63,865 bases of DNA from Burkholderia pseudomultivorans (GTDB lineage: Bacteria > Pseudomonadota > Gammaproteobacteria > Burkholderiales > Burkholderiaceae): positions 1 through 63,865 of the forward strand of contig NZ_CABVPP010000041.1 of NCBI RefSeq assembly GCF_902499075.1, given 5' to 3'. Positions 49,261 through 62,014 of the stretch are shown one piece after another (within the stretch, counting starts at the first letter, position 1; every line of letters begins with the position of its first letter). Both the position numbers and the translations under genes were made by a program. The notes beneath the pieces were generated by a model. The model had not been told where the DNA came from. It did no database searches and saw only the letters and a program-made list of their open reading frames with translations.

Positions 49261-49764
49261 TCACTGCTGCTGCGCGAACCCGATCTTCACCATCACCTGA
49301 TCGACGATCTGTTCGGGCGTCAGCTCGATGCTGACCTCGATCGCTTCGTCCGGGCCCGGCTCCTCGAGCGTGTCGAGCTGGCTCTGCAGCAGCGACGGAT
49401 CGAAGAAGTGGCCGGTGCGGTCCTTCAGGCGCTCGCGCAATACCTCGAACGAACCCTTCAGATACACGAACCGCACGTCGGTGTCGTTGCCGCGCAGCAC
49501 GTCGCGATACGAGCGTTTCAGCGACGAGCACGTGAACACCGCCGTCTCGCCCGCGCGCTGCTTGGCCTCGATGGCCTCGCGAATCGCGCGCAGCCACGGC
49601 CAGCGGTCGTCGTCGGTCAGCGGAATGCCGTGGTGCATCTTTTCCTTGTTCGCCGCGCTGTGAAACGCGTCACCGTCGGTAAAGCTGCACGACAGGCGTT
49701 CCGCCAGCATCTCGCCGATTCGCGATTTGCCCGCGCCCGACACGCCCATTGCGATCAGAATCAT
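49261..49764 (-). CDS. gntK: Gluconokinase
   Basis: Phosphorylates gluconate to 6-phosphogluconate with ATP. It is the short P-loop type, 167 residues. Walker A GVSGAGKS is at residues 7-14, DGDAFHSAANKEKM is the substrate loop, and CSSLKRSYRDVLR and TGHFFDPSLLQSQLDTLE are family blocks. It lies 13 bases after gntT and feeds Edd. Confidence 0.96.
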   Translation of the reverse strand: MILIAMGVSGAGKSRIGEMLAERLSCSFTDGDAFHSAANKEKMHHGIPLTDDDRWPWLRAIREAIEAKQRAGETAVFTCSSLKRSYRDVLRGNDTDVRFVYLKGSFEVLRERLKDRTGHFFDPSLLQSQLDTLEEPGPDEAIEVSIELTPEQIVDQVMVKIGFAQQQ

Positions 49765-49777
49765 TGACTACCCCTTG

Positions 49778-51139
49778 TTACAGAACCATGCTCAACGCCA
49801 GCGTGAAACCGAGGCCAAGCACCGAGATGATCGTTTCGAGCAACGACCACGTCTTGAACGTCTGGCCGACCGTCATCCCGAAATATTCCTTGATCAGCCA
49901 GAAACCGCCGTCGTTCACGTGCGAGAAAATCAGCGAGCCCGAGCCGGTGGCGAGCACCAACAGCTCCGGGCTGACCGCCGTGCCGGCCGCCGCCGCGATC
50001 GGCGCGACGATGCCGCAGGCCGTCGTCATCGCGACCGTCGCCGAACCCGTCGCGAGACGCATCAGCGCCGCGACGAACCAGCCGAGCAGCAGCGGCGACA
50101 GGTGCGCGTGCTTCGCGGTTTCGACGATCTGCTGCGAGATCCCGCTGTCGCGCAGGACGCCGCCGAAGCCGCCGCCCGCGCCGACGATCAGCGTGATCCC
50201 GGCGATCGGTGCCAGGCACTCGCCGCAGAACTTCTGGATCTGGTCGCGGTTGAAGCCCTGCAGCTTGCCGAACGTGAAGAAGCTCACCAGCACCGCGATC
50301 AGCAGCGCGACGTCCGAGTTGCCGGCAAAGCGCAGCAGGTTGTTCGGCAGCGATTTCGGCGCGAACACCAGGTCGGCCCAGCTGCCGACGAGCATCAGCA
50401 CGACCGGCAGCAGGATCGTAAACAGCGTGATGCCGAAGCCCGGCAGTTCGCGCCGCTTGCCGTCCGCGTGCGTGTCGACGAACTGCGCGGCGAGCGGGTT
50501 GTTTTCCGGCAGCTTCACGAACTTCGAGATCGTCAGTGCGAACACCGGGCCCGCGATGATCGCGGTCGGCACGCCGACGATCAGGCCGAACGCGATCGTC
50601 TTGCCGATGTCGGCGCCGTATTGCTGGACGGCCAGCAGCGCGGCCGGGTGCGGCGGGATCAGCCCGTGCACGACGGACAGGCCGGCCACCATCGGCAGGC
50701 CGACGACGAGCAACGACTTGCCGGTGCGCTTCGCGACGTTGAACGCGATCGGGATCAGCAGCACGAAGCCGACTTCGAAGAACACCGGCAGGCCGACGAT
50801 GATCGCGACGAACATCATCGCCCAGTGGATGTTCTTCTCACCGAACCAGTCGATCAGCGTGGTCGCGATCCGTTCGGCGCCGCCCGATTCGGCCATCATC
50901 TTGCCGAGCATCGTGCCGAGGCCGACGACGATCGCAATGTGGCCGAGCGTGCCGCCCGTGCCCGTCTCGAACGACTTGACGATCTTGTCCATCGGCATGC
51001 CGACGGCCAGGCCAAGACCCAGCGACACGATGATCAGCACCAGGAACGGGTAGATCTTGAAGCGCGCGATCATCAGGATCAGCGCGGCGATCGCGATCAG
51101 CGTGAATACGAGCAGCATGCTGCCTTGGACAGCCCCCAT
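49778..51139 (-). CDS. gntT: Gluconate:H+ symporter
   Basis: A GntP family permease of 453 residues with about 12 to 14 hydrophobic helices. Family blocks are GLGLAVGMPMDKIVKSFETG, VVHGLIPPHPAALLAV and LATGSGSLIFSHVNDGGFWL. It imports gluconate across the inner membrane for GntK. It is separated from eda by a terminator-like hairpin, so gntT-gntK may be made both by read-through and from a promoter in the 223-base gap. Confidence 0.93.
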   Translation of the reverse strand: MGAVQGSMLLVFTLIAIAALILMIARFKIYPFLVLIIVSLGLGLAVGMPMDKIVKSFETGTGGTLGHIAIVVGLGTMLGKMMAESGGAERIATTLIDWFGEKNIHWAMMFVAIIVGLPVFFEVGFVLLIPIAFNVAKRTGKSLLVVGLPMVAGLSVVHGLIPPHPAALLAVQQYGADIGKTIAFGLIVGVPTAIIAGPVFALTISKFVKLPENNPLAAQFVDTHADGKRRELPGFGITLFTILLPVVLMLVGSWADLVFAPKSLPNNLLRFAGNSDVALLIAVLVSFFTFGKLQGFNRDQIQKFCGECLAPIAGITLIVGAGGGFGGVLRDSGISQQIVETAKHAHLSPLLLGWFVAALMRLATGSATVAMTTACGIVAPIAAAAGTAVSPELLVLATGSGSLIFSHVNDGGFWLIKEYFGMTVGQTFKTWSLLETIISVLGLGFTLALSMVL

Positions 51140-51294
51140 GTGGCACTCCTCCTTGGGATTATTCGAACCGGACGCGGATTGACGCGAGTATGCCCGGCTG
51201 CGCAGGTCTCCGAAACAGCGGGGGAACCCCTGCCGGTCGGGACGCTGAATTTTACTTATCTTTACGGCGCGCGGATAGAACCGGTTCCATCAGC

Positions 51295-51339
51295 AAAAAC
51301 CCTCGGAAAACAAGCACTAAGCGCTCGTCTTCCGAGGGT
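51295..51339 (-). terminator. Terminator after eda
   Basis: ACCCTCGGAA (51299-51308) pairs with TTCCGAGGGT (51330-51339), with a partly paired inner part (AGC/GCT), and on the minus strand is followed by five U residues. Position 24 bases after the eda stop. Confidence 0.8.
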
Positions 51340-51362
51340 GAAACTGCCGTTTCGTACAAGCC

Positions 51363-51989
51363 TTAGCGGGGCAGCTGGCTGGCCGCTTGCGCGAGACGCG
51401 TGACTTCGGCCCAGTCCTGCACGGCAAGCGCGGCTTTCGGCGTAAGCCACGAACCGCCGACGCACACGACGTTCGGCAGCTTCAGGAAATTCGGCGCGGT
51501 ATCGGCCGAGATGCCGCCGGTCGGGCAGAACTTCAGCGTCGGGAACGGACCGTGGAACGCCTGCAGCATCGGCACGCCGCCGGCCTGCTGCGCGGGGAAG
51601 AACTTGACGATCTCGTAGCCGAAGTCGAGCGCCTGGATGATGTCGCTCGGCGTCATCACGCCCGGCAGCAGCGGCAGGCCCGCGTCGAGCGACGCGAGGT
51701 GCAGTTCCTTCGTCAGGCCCGGCGACACGCCGAACTTCGCGCCCGCGCGCTTGGCCTGTTCGCAGTGCTCGGGCTTCGTGATCGTGCCGACGCCGACGAC
51801 GATGTCGTCCGCGAGCTGGCTCGCACGCTGGATCGCCTCTAGGCCGGCCGGCGTGCGCAGCGTGATCTCGAGCACCTTCACGCCGCCCGCGTGCAACGCG
51901 CGCGACACGTGTTCGCCCTGCTCGACCGAGTCGAATGCGAGCACCGGAATCACCGGGCCCAGCTTCACGATTTCGCCAATCGTCTTCAT
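51363..51989 (-). CDS. eda: KDPG aldolase
   Basis: Splits 2-keto-3-deoxy-6-phosphogluconate into pyruvate and glyceraldehyde-3-phosphate. It has 208 residues. The Schiff-base lysine is in [16 protein letters not shown] and the catalytic glutamate in [11 protein letters not shown]; the phosphate site is seen in [11 protein letters not shown] 51989 with a GGAG site upstream is chosen. It lies 26 bases after edd in the same operon. Confidence 0.96.
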   Translation of the reverse strand: MKTIGEIVKLGPVIPVLAFDSVEQGEHVSRALHAGGVKVLEITLRTPAGLEAIQRASQLADDIVVGVGTITKPEHCEQAKRAGAKFGVSPGLTKELHLASLDAGLPLLPGVMTPSDIIQALDFGYEIVKFFPAQQAGGVPMLQAFHGPFPTLKFCPTGGISADTAPNFLKLPNVVCVGGSWLTPKAALAVQDWAEVTRLAQAASQLPR

Positions 51990-52015
51990 CGATGCTTCTC
52001 CTTGAACCTTTGAAA

Positions 52016-53872
52016 TTACGCGGCGACGCGGGCGGCCGTCTCGCCGACCAGCGTCCCGAAAACCGATGCGCCCTGCTCGGCCGGTGCGGCCGCCGCGCGG
52101 AACACGCCGAACAGCTCGCGCCCGAACCCGACTTCGTTGTCGGCCTGATGCTGCGGCTGCGCGACCAGGCGCGCCGCCCATTGCGCGTCGTCGATCTCGA
52201 TGTCGAGCACGCCGGCTTCCGCGTCGATCACGAGCGTGTCGCCGGTCTGCACCTTGCCGATCGGACCGGCCAGCAGCGCTTCCGGCGACACGTGGATCAC
52301 GGCCGGCACCTTGCCCGACGCGCCCGACATGCGCCCGTCGGTGACGAGTGCGACGTGGAAGCCCTGATCCTGCAGCACGCCGAGCAGCGGCGTCAAACGG
52401 TGCAGTTCGGGCATCCCGTTCGCGCGCGCGCCCTGGAAGCGCACGACCGCGACGAAATCGCGCTTCAGCTCGCCGCGATCGAACGCCTCCTGCACGGCTT
52501 CCTGCGAATCGAACACGATCGCGGGCGCCGTCACCTTGCGGTGCTCGGGCGCGACCGCCGAAATCTTGATCACGCCGCGGCCGAGCCGGCCCTGCATCAG
52601 GCGCAGGCCGCCGTCCGGCTGGAACGGGTCGCGGATGCCGCGCAGCACCTTGGTGTCGTGGCTTTCGGCCGCGCCGTCGACCCACGTCAGCTTGCCGTCG
52701 AGCAGCTTCGGCTCCTTCGTGTAGTGCGACAGCCCCTTGCCGGCGACCGTCGTCACGTCTTCGTGCAGCAGCCCGCCTTCGAGCAGGTTGCGCACCAGGA
52801 ACGCGACGCCGCCCGCGGCATGGAAATGGTTCACGTCCGCCTTGCCGTTCGGGTAGATCTTCGCGAGCAGCGGCACGACGGCCGACAGCTCGTCGAAGTC
52901 GTTCCAGTCGATCAGGATGCCGGCCGCGCGCGCGATCGCGACGAGGTGCAGCGTGTGGTTGGTCGATCCGCCCGTCGCGAGCAGCGCGACGATGCCGTTG
53001 ACGATCGCCTTCTCGTCGACCACATGGCCGATCGGCGTGTACTGGCCGCGCTCGACCGTCAGGTCGAGCACGCGGCGCGCGGCTTCGGCCGTCAGCGCGG
53101 TGCGCAGCGGCGTATGCGGGTGGACGAACGCCGAGCCCGGCAGGTGCAGCCCCATCAGCTCCATCAGCATCTGGTTGCTGTTCGCGGTGCCGTAGAACGT
53201 GCAGGTGCCGTGGCCGTGATACGCGGCCGATTCGGCTTCGAGCAGCGCGTCGCGGCCGACCTGGCCGGTCGCGAACTGCTGGCGGATCTTCGCCTTGTCG
53301 TCGTTCGACAGGCCGCTCGTCATCGGGCCGGCCGGCACGAAGATCGTCGGCAGGTGGCCGAACTGCAGCGCGCCGATCAGCAGGCCCGGCACGATCTTGT
53401 CGCAGATGCCGAGGCACAGCGCCGCGTCGAACATGTTGTGCGTGAGCGCGATCGCGGTGCCCATCGCGATCGCCTCGCGCGAAAACAGCGACAGCTCCAT
53501 CCCCGGATTGCCCTGCGTGACGCCGTCGCACATGGCCGGCACGCCGCCCGCGAATTGCGCGACGCCGCCGTTCTCGCGCGCGGCGGCCTTGATGATGTCG
53601 GGGAAATCCTTGTACGGCGCGTGCGCGGACAGCATCTCGTTATAGGAGGACACGATGCCGATGTTCGGCTCGCGGATCGCCTTGATCGCGAACTTGTCGC
53701 TGCCCTCGAGCCCCGCGAAACCGTGCGCGAGGTTCGCGCACGACAGCGCGCCGCGCGCCGGGAACTTGCCCTGCGCGCCGTCGATGCGCTGCAGATAGGC
53801 GGAACGGGTCGATTGGCTGCGGGCGATCACGCGTTCGGTGACCTTCGCCAGGGTGGGATGCAGCGACGTCAT
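52016..53872 (-). CDS. edd: 6-phosphogluconate dehydratase
   Basis: The first committed enzyme of the Entner-Doudoroff route, converting 6-phosphogluconate to KDPG. The 618-residue IlvD/Edd protein carries iron-sulfur ligands in [16 protein letters not shown] and [13 protein letters not shown], plus [20 protein letters not shown] and [15 protein letters not shown] signatures. It is first of edd-eda, divergent from hexR. A HexR-like site lies just upstream at 53955-53970. Confidence 0.96.
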   Translation of the reverse strand: MTSLHPTLAKVTERVIARSQSTRSAYLQRIDGAQGKFPARGALSCANLAHGFAGLEGSDKFAIKAIREPNIGIVSSYNEMLSAHAPYKDFPDIIKAAARENGGVAQFAGGVPAMCDGVTQGNPGMELSLFSREAIAMGTAIALTHNMFDAALCLGICDKIVPGLLIGALQFGHLPTIFVPAGPMTSGLSNDDKAKIRQQFATGQVGRDALLEAESAAYHGHGTCTFYGTANSNQMLMELMGLHLPGSAFVHPHTPLRTALTAEAARRVLDLTVERGQYTPIGHVVDEKAIVNGIVALLATGGSTNHTLHLVAIARAAGILIDWNDFDELSAVVPLLAKIYPNGKADVNHFHAAGGVAFLVRNLLEGGLLHEDVTTVAGKGLSHYTKEPKLLDGKLTWVDGAAESHDTKVLRGIRDPFQPDGGLRLMQGRLGRGVIKISAVAPEHRKVTAPAIVFDSQEAVQEAFDRGELKRDFVAVVRFQGARANGMPELHRLTPLLGVLQDQGFHVALVTDGRMSGASGKVPAVIHVSPEALLAGPIGKVQTGDTLVIDAEAGVLDIEIDDAQWAARLVAQPQHQADNEVGFGRELFGVFRAAAAPAEQGASVFGTLVGETAARVAA

Positions 53873-53954
53873 GCTGGGCGCTCCTGTATGCCGGCCGACG
53901 CCGGCGGTTGGAATCGTGGGGACGGTCGAGTGCGTCGACCGAACGAAGGCAGTC

Positions 53955-53970
53955 TAGTAGAAAAACTACA
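53955..53970. promoter_or_regulatory. HexR-like operator before edd
   Basis: On the minus strand this reads TGTAGTTTTTCTACTA, with half-sites TGTAG and CTAC spaced as in the second copy at 54099-54113. It is 83 bases before the edd start. HexR repressing edd until KDPG accumulates is established in Pseudomonas and other proteobacteria. Confidence 0.65.
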
Positions 53971-54098
53971 AGCACGCAATGCAGATCGAACCGGCCGCAA
54001 CCCTCATTCCCGCCAGCATCAAGGCTATAACTAGTGAAAACCCTAATGAGCGTGACGACCGTCGCGAGGAAGATCGTCTATTCCCGCTAGTATTTTCA

Positions 54099-54113
54099 TG
54101 TAGATTTTCTACA
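54099..54113. promoter_or_regulatory. HexR-like operator before hexR
   Basis: TGTAGATTTTCTACA is a palindrome with arms TGTAGA and TCTACA around TTT. It lies 53 bases before the hexR start, fitting autorepression. TGCGATACACT nearby (54120-54130) may hold the -10 box. Confidence 0.7.
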
Positions 54114-54165
54114 ATTCGATTGCGATACACTCGCTCATCCGAACCCGATTTCCATCTGCCGTCCC

Positions 54166-55014
54166 ATGCTGCCCCGCATCGAAGCGATCCGCGCCGAACT
54201 CCGCCCGTCCGAGCGCAAGCTTGCCGACTACATCCTCGCCGCGCCGCGCGAGGTGCTCGACCTCGCGATGACCGAACTGTCGACGCGCGCGGGCGTCAGC
54301 CAGCCGACCATCGCGCGCTTCTGCCAGGCGCTCGGCTGCAGCGGCTTTCGCGAATTCAAGATCCGGCTCGCGCAGAGCGTCGCGCCGGGCGTGTCGTCCG
54401 TGTATCGCGACGTCGAGCCCGACGAGCCCGCGCCCGGCATCATCGGCAAGGTGTTCGACCGCACGATCGGCGCGCTGATCGAAGTGCGCAACAGCCTGTC
54501 GGCGGGCAGCGTCGCCGAGGCGATCGCGCTGTTGTCGAATGCATCGCGCATCGAGTTCTACGGTGCGGGCGGCTCGGGCATCGCCGCGCAGGACATCCAG
54601 CACAAGTTCTTCCGGCTCGGCGTACCGAGCGTCGCGTATTCGGACCCGCATACGTTCTCGATGTCGGCCGCGCTGCTCGGGCCGCAGGACGTCGTCGTCG
54701 CGATCTCGAACACGGGCCGCACGCGCGACATCGTCGACGCCGCGCGCGCGGCGCTCGCATGCGGCGCGAAAGTCGTCGCGATCACGCACAGCCATTCGCC
54801 GCTCGCGAAGCTCGCGACGGTCAGCCTCGCATCGAACATCGCCGAGGAAACCGACGTGTTCTCGCCGATGACGTCGCGGATGTCGCATCTGGCGATCGGC
54901 GACATCCTGGCGGTCGGCGTCGCGCTGTCGCGCGGCCCCGCACTGATGGAGCGCGTCGGCCGCGCGAAGGAAGCGATCACGCGCCGCCGGATCGACGACG
55001 GCGCGAAGGACTAG
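54166..55014 (+). CDS. hexR: HexR, RpiR-family repressor of hexose catabolism
   Basis: A 282-residue RpiR-type regulator. An N-terminal helix-turn-helix (residues 1-77, MTELSTRAGVSQPTIARFCQ) is followed by a SIS sugar-phosphate domain (IEFYGAGGSGIAAQDIQHKF; VVVAISNTGRTRDIVDAA). HexR binds KDPG in the family and is released from DNA. Divergent placement from edd-eda and the two matched operators support the name strongly. A weak hairpin follows at 55039-55062. Confidence 0.92.
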   Translation: MLPRIEAIRAELRPSERKLADYILAAPREVLDLAMTELSTRAGVSQPTIARFCQALGCSGFREFKIRLAQSVAPGVSSVYRDVEPDEPAPGIIGKVFDRTIGALIEVRNSLSAGSVAEAIALLSNASRIEFYGAGGSGIAAQDIQHKFFRLGVPSVAYSDPHTFSMSAALLGPQDVVVAISNTGRTRDIVDAARAALACGAKVVAITHSHSPLAKLATVSLASNIAEETDVFSPMTSRMSHLAIGDILAVGVALSRGPALMERVGRAKEAITRRRIDDGAKD

Positions 55015-55038
55015 CCGCCGCCGGCGTCGTATACGACA

Positions 55039-55062
55039 AACGGCGCCCCGAGGGACGCCGTT
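55039..55062. terminator. Weak hairpin between hexR and hemJ
   Basis: AACGGCG (55039-55045) pairs with CGCCGTT (55056-55062) over ten bases. U tracts are short on both strands; on the minus strand TTTG follows. It may end hemJ or hexR transcripts. Confidence 0.4.
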
Positions 55063-55116
55063 GCGCAATGACAGGCAAGCGGGCCGCGCCGCCGGCGGGT
55101 TCTCCAGCGCATTCGC

Positions 55117-55539
55117 TCAGAACGGCTTGATCACGACCAGCGCGACCGCGATCAGCATGCCGAGCACCGGCAGTTCGTTGAACACGCGATACCACTTGTC
55201 GGTGCGGCGGTTCTCGCCGCGCTCGAACACCTTCAGCAGATGCCCGCAGTACGCGTGGTAGATCACCAGCAGCAGCACGACCGTCACCTTCGCGTGGATC
55301 CAGCCCTGCCCCTGGCCAATGCCGATCACGAGCCACAGCCACAGCCCGCAGGCCAGCGCCGGCACCGCGATCATCGTCATGAAGCGGAACAGCTTGCGCG
55401 CCATCAGCAGCAGGCGCCGCACCGCAGCCGGATCGGTCTCCATCGCGAGGTTCACGTAGATGCGCGGCAGGTAGAACAGCCCCGCGAACCACGCGGCAAT
55501 CAGAACGATATGGAACGTCTTGACCCAGAGCATTGCCAT
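55117..55539 (-). CDS. hemJ: Protoporphyrinogen IX oxidase HemJ
   Basis: A 140-residue inner-membrane protein of the HemJ (UPF0093) family, which oxidises protoporphyrinogen IX in heme synthesis. Four hydrophobic helices are visible. Conserved positions are the early histidine in LWVKTFHIVLIAAWFAGLFY, the lysine in GWIHAKVTVVLLLVIYH, and WYRVFNELPVLGMLIAV at the end. Start at 55539 (MAML) or two codons later (MLWV). It lies 36 bases after proA in the same direction; co-transcription is likely. Confidence 0.88.
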   Translation of the reverse strand: MAMLWVKTFHIVLIAAWFAGLFYLPRIYVNLAMETDPAAVRRLLLMARKLFRFMTMIAVPALACGLWLWLVIGIGQGQGWIHAKVTVVLLLVIYHAYCGHLLKVFERGENRRTDKWYRVFNELPVLGMLIAVALVVIKPF

Positions 55540-55575
55540 CGGTTGTGCGCCTCGTTTTGTGCTTTGTGTTCTACG

Positions 55576-56847
55576 TTACTGCCGGCCTTCGCCGTGCCCG
55601 AGCACCACGTACTTCAGCGACGTCAGCCCTTCGAGGCCGACCGGGCCGCGCGCGTGCAGCTTGTCGTTCGAAATGCCGATTTCCGCGCCGAGGCCGAATT
55701 CGAAGCCGTCCGCGAAGCGCGTCGACGCATTGACCATCACGCTCGCCGAATCGACTTCGCGCAGGAAACGCATCGCACGGTCGTAATCCTCGGTGACGAT
55801 CGCATCGGTGTGGTGCGAGCCGTAATGGTTGATGTGTTCGATCGCCGCGTCGAGCCCGTCGACGACCTTGATCGCGAGCACCGGCGCGAGATACTCGGTG
55901 TGCCAGTCGTCCTCGGTCGCATCGACGAGCGGGCCGATGCCGGCTTCGGCAAGCACGGCGCGCGCGGCCGCGTCGACGCGCAGTTCGACCTGCTTGTCGC
56001 GATAGACCTTGCCGAGCAGCGGCAGCACCTTCGCCGCGATGCCGCTCGCGACGAGCAGCGTCTCCATCGTGTTGCAGGTGCCGTAGCGATGCGTCTTCGC
56101 GTTGTCGCAGACGGTCAGCGCCTTGTCGAGATCCGCGCGATCGTCGACGTACACGTGGCAGATGCCGTCGAGGTGCTTGATCATCGGCACGCGCGCCTCG
56201 TTGATCAGGCGCTCGATCAGGCTCTTGCCGCCGCGCGGCACGATCACGTCGACGTATTCGGTCATCGTGATCAGCTTGCCGACCGCCGCGCGGTCGGCGG
56301 TCTCGACGACTTGCACCGCATCCTGCGGCAGGCCGGCCGCGGCAAGTCCCTCGCCGATCAGCTTGGCGAGCGCGGTGTTCGATTCGAGCGCCTCGGAGCC
56401 GCCGCGCAGGATCGTCGCGTTGCCCGACTTCAGGCACAGCGCGGCCGCGTCGATCGTCACGTTGGGGCGCGATTCGTAGATGATGCCGATCACGCCGAGC
56501 GGCACGCGCATCTGGCCGACCTGGATCCCGCTCGGGCGGAACTTGAGATTGCCGATCTCGCCGATCGGATCGGCCAGCGACGCGACCTGGCGCAGCCCTT
56601 CGACCATCGTCTTCAGCGCCTTGTCCGACAGCGTCAGGCGATCGACGAACGCTGCATCGAGCCCCTTTTCGCGGGCGCGCGCGACGTCGCGCGCATTCGC
56701 ATCCTTCAGCGCCTGCGCATCGCGTTCGATCGCGTGCGCCACGGCTTCGAGCGCCGCGTTCTTCGCGGCCGTGCTGGCGCGCGCCATCGCACGGGAAGCA
56801 TGCCGGGCGCGGCGGCCCAGGTCGGTCATGTACTGATCGATATCCAT
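55576..56847 (-). CDS. proA: Gamma-glutamyl phosphate reductase
   Basis: The second enzyme of proline synthesis: reduces glutamyl-5-phosphate to the semialdehyde with NADPH. The 423-residue protein has the catalytic Cys 258 in [11 protein letters not shown], with [20 protein letters not shown] and [14 protein letters not shown] as cofactor and substrate blocks. ATG 56847 is chosen over the adjacent ATG 56850. proB is not in the window. It is 123 bases after holA, so it may have its own promoter. Confidence 0.96.
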   Translation of the reverse strand: MDIDQYMTDLGRRARHASRAMARASTAAKNAALEAVAHAIERDAQALKDANARDVARAREKGLDAAFVDRLTLSDKALKTMVEGLRQVASLADPIGEIGNLKFRPSGIQVGQMRVPLGVIGIIYESRPNVTIDAAALCLKSGNATILRGGSEALESNTALAKLIGEGLAAAGLPQDAVQVVETADRAAVGKLITMTEYVDVIVPRGGKSLIERLINEARVPMIKHLDGICHVYVDDRADLDKALTVCDNAKTHRYGTCNTMETLLVASGIAAKVLPLLGKVYRDKQVELRVDAAARAVLAEAGIGPLVDATEDDWHTEYLAPVLAIKVVDGLDAAIEHINHYGSHHTDAIVTEDYDRAMRFLREVDSASVMVNASTRFADGFEFGLGAEIGISNDKLHARGPVGLEGLTSLKYVVLGHGEGRQ

Positions 56848-56970
56848 CATGTGACTCGAGAAGCGAGCCGCGCTCGGCGGCGTGAATTCGTGGAGAAAGC
56901 GTGGGGCGGCCCCACTTTTCGAAGCATTGTATGCGGGTTGCCCGGCGCGCGCTGAAGGCCCGAACGGGAC

Positions 56971-58065
56971 TTAACGCCGCACGCGACCCGCGGTCGGCGG
57001 TCGCTCGCCGTGGGCGCCCGCGACCGTCATCGCGAGCTGGAACAGCCCGTCCCACGGATCGGGCGGCGGCTCGTCCTGCGTGCGGCGGCCCGGCGTGACG
57101 GCCGTGAGGCCCTTCACCTGCCGGTCGAGCTTCGCGGCGAACGCGAGCGCCTTCTCGAGCACGGCTTCGGACACGCGGTTCAGCGCGGGGCCGATCAGCC
57201 GCTCGCGCGGGCCCCACACGCGGTTCTCGCGCAGCAGCGTCGCCAGCGGCTTGCCGGCGTTCGCGCCGCGCTTGATCCGCAGCAGCGTGCGCAGTTCCTC
57301 GACGACGGCCCACATCACGAGCACGATCGCCTCGCCCTCGCCCTTCAGCCCGTCGATCATCCGCGCGAGCCGCGCGGCGTCGCCGGCGAGCATCGCTTCG
57401 TTCAGCTTGAACACGTCGTAGCGTGCGACGTTCAGCACGGCGTCGTGCACCTGCTCGAACGACAGCGCGCCCTGCGGATAGAGCAGTCCGAGCTTCTGGA
57501 TTTCCTGGTGCGCGGCGAGCAGGTTGCCCTCGACGCGCTCCGCGATGAACTGCAGCGCGCGCCGCCCGTCGTCGCCGGGCGCGACGCGCTGACCCTGCAT
57601 CGCGAGCCGCTGGCCGATCCAGTTCGGCAGCTGCGCGCGGTCGACCGGATCGATCTTCAGCGCGACGCCGCCGTTCGACAGCGCGGTGAACCATGCGGAC
57701 TTCTGCGTCGCCGCGTCGAGACGCGGCAGCGTGACGAGCATCAGCGCATCGGGATTCGGCGTGGCGGCAAGCGTCTTCAGCGCGTCGGCGCCTTCCTTGC
57801 CGGGCTTGCCCGACGGAATGCGCAGCTCGATCAGCTGGCGCTCGCCGAACAGCGACATCGCCTGCGTCGCGCCGAGCAGCACGCTCCAGTCGAAGCCGCG
57901 CTCGACCGTATGCACCGAACGCTCGGTGAAGCCGGCCGCGCGCGCGGCCGCGCGAATGCGGTCGCACGCTTCCTGCGCGAGCAGCGGCTCGTCGCCGTAC
58001 ACGGTGTAGAGCCCGGCCAACCCCTTCGCGAGGTGCGGCTCCAGTGCATCAAGTCGCAATTGCAT
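56971..58065 (-). CDS. holA: DNA polymerase III subunit delta
   Basis: The delta subunit of the clamp loader, which opens the beta sliding clamp. The 364-residue protein begins LDALEPHLAKGLAGLYTVYG; the clamp-contact region includes SLFGERQLIELRIP, and the AAA+-like body lacks a working ATP site as usual for delta. Its C-terminal tail is a divergent Pro/Arg-rich stretch. It follows lptE by 18 bases in the conserved leuS-lptE-holA run. Confidence 0.93.
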   Translation of the reverse strand: MQLRLDALEPHLAKGLAGLYTVYGDEPLLAQEACDRIRAAARAAGFTERSVHTVERGFDWSVLLGATQAMSLFGERQLIELRIPSGKPGKEGADALKTLAATPNPDALMLVTLPRLDAATQKSAWFTALSNGGVALKIDPVDRAQLPNWIGQRLAMQGQRVAPGDDGRRALQFIAERVEGNLLAAHQEIQKLGLLYPQGALSFEQVHDAVLNVARYDVFKLNEAMLAGDAARLARMIDGLKGEGEAIVLVMWAVVEELRTLLRIKRGANAGKPLATLLRENRVWGPRERLIGPALNRVSEAVLEKALAFAAKLDRQVKGLTAVTPGRRTQDEPPPDPWDGLFQLAMTVAGAHGERPPTAGRVRR

Positions 58066-58083
58066 CGGTGCGTGCGCCGAGGA

Positions 58084-58635
58084 TCAAAGCGGCGGCGGCG
58101 GCAGCGGCGCGCGCGGCGCAACGCCCGGCACCACGTCCTCCGGCGCCGGCGTCAGCGAATGCACGATCGCGAGACGCCGCATCAGCTGGTCGACCGCGTC
58201 GTTCTGCATGTCGCCGTACAGGATGTCGGCTTCCTGCGCCTTCGCGTTCGTGTACTGGTCGCTGTACGTCATCGCGCGGTTCAGCGCGATCGCGCTCGGC
58301 GGGATCAGCACGGTGCCGTCCTTGCTCGTCAGCGTGTAGTTCAGCGTATAGAACAGCGCGTACTCCTGCGCGGAACCGTACTGGTTGAGCGTCAGCGTAT
58401 TCTGGCCGCGCGACTCCCACATGCGCAGCACCGCGTCGGCGTCGTTCGGCGACTTGACGATCTTCGTGTCGCTGCCGGCCTCGACGAGCCGCGTCAGCCG
58501 CGCCGACACGGCCGCCGGCGCGCCCGCGATCAGCAGGCGCTTGAACGCGTAGTCCTGCTGGCCGCGCAACTGGAAACCGCATGCCGACAGCGCGACCGCG
58601 CTGCCGACGAGCATCAAAAACGATCTGCGGATCAC
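58084..58635 (-). CDS. lptE: LPS-assembly lipoprotein LptE
   Basis: The outer-membrane lipoprotein that plugs LptD and helps place lipopolysaccharide on the surface. It has 183 residues: a lipobox LSAC with Cys 19, then GFQLRG, the classic LptE opening, and DYAFKRLLIAGA. The GTG start at 58635 is chosen because AAGGAG lies about six bases before it; the internal ATG at codon 8 would cut the basic signal region. It ends in a Pro-rich tail. It lies between leuS and holA, as in E. coli. Confidence 0.93.
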   Translation of the reverse strand: MIRRSFLMLVGSAVALSACGFQLRGQQDYAFKRLLIAGAPAAVSARLTRLVEAGSDTKIVKSPNDADAVLRMWESRGQNTLTLNQYGSAQEYALFYTLNYTLTSKDGTVLIPPSAIALNRAMTYSDQYTNAKAQEADILYGDMQNDAVDQLMRRLAIVHSLTPAPEDVVPGVAPRAPLPPPPL

Positions 58636-58673
58636 CTTCGCTCCTTCTGTGTGCACCCGACGGCCGGCGGCCG

Positions 58674-61478
<2,805 letters not shown>

Positions 61479-61552
61479 CCGTCCGCGCCGGCCCATACGG
61501 CCGGTCTCGCGGCGGGCGCCGGATCGCGCGGCGCGCTGCCTGCCCGTTCCGC

Positions 61553-61996
61553 TCAGCGGCTCGCCGGTGCGGCAGCGCCCGCCGCCGGCATGTCGGTCAC
61601 GAAGCCGATCCGCGTGAGGCCGGCCGCCTGCGCGTCGCCCATCACCTGCGCGATCACGTCGTAGCGCGTCGCGCGCGACGCGCGCAGCCGCAGCTCGGGC
61701 GGCGCGCCGCCCGCGGCGGCGGCACGGAAGCGCGCCGGCAGCGCGTCGAGCGCGACCGGCGTGTCGTCCCAGTACAGCTTGCCCGCGTCGTCGATCGACA
61801 GCGTGACGGACTGCGGCGTGTCGCGCGCGACGTTCGCCGCGACCTTCGGCAGGTCGAGCCGGATCGCGTGCGTCATCAGCGGCGCGGTGATGATGAAGAT
61901 CACGAGCAGCACCAGCATCACGTCGATCAGCGGCGTCATGTTGATCTCCGCCATCGGCGCGGAAGTCTTGTGGTGCTCGAGTCCGCCGAATGCCAT
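61553..61996 (-). CDS. ExbD/TolR family biopolymer transport protein
   Basis: A 147-residue inner-membrane protein with a single helix near residues 23-42 (MTPLIDVMLVLLVIFIITAP) that contains the key membrane aspartate, then a periplasmic domain. ExbD or TolR proteins convert proton flow at the ExbB/TolQ ring into motion of TonB or TolA. No tonB, tolA or tolB is in the window, so ExbD versus TolR cannot be settled; ExbD is the likelier. It lies 18 bases after the exbB-like gene. Confidence 0.9.
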   Translation of the reverse strand: MAFGGLEHHKTSAPMAEINMTPLIDVMLVLLVIFIITAPLMTHAIRLDLPKVAANVARDTPQSVTLSIDDAGKLYWDDTPVALDALPARFRAAAAGGAPPELRLRASRATRYDVIAQVMGDAQAAGLTRIGFVTDMPAAGAAAPASR

Positions 61997-62014
61997 GGTC
62001 GCTCCTCCCGCGCG

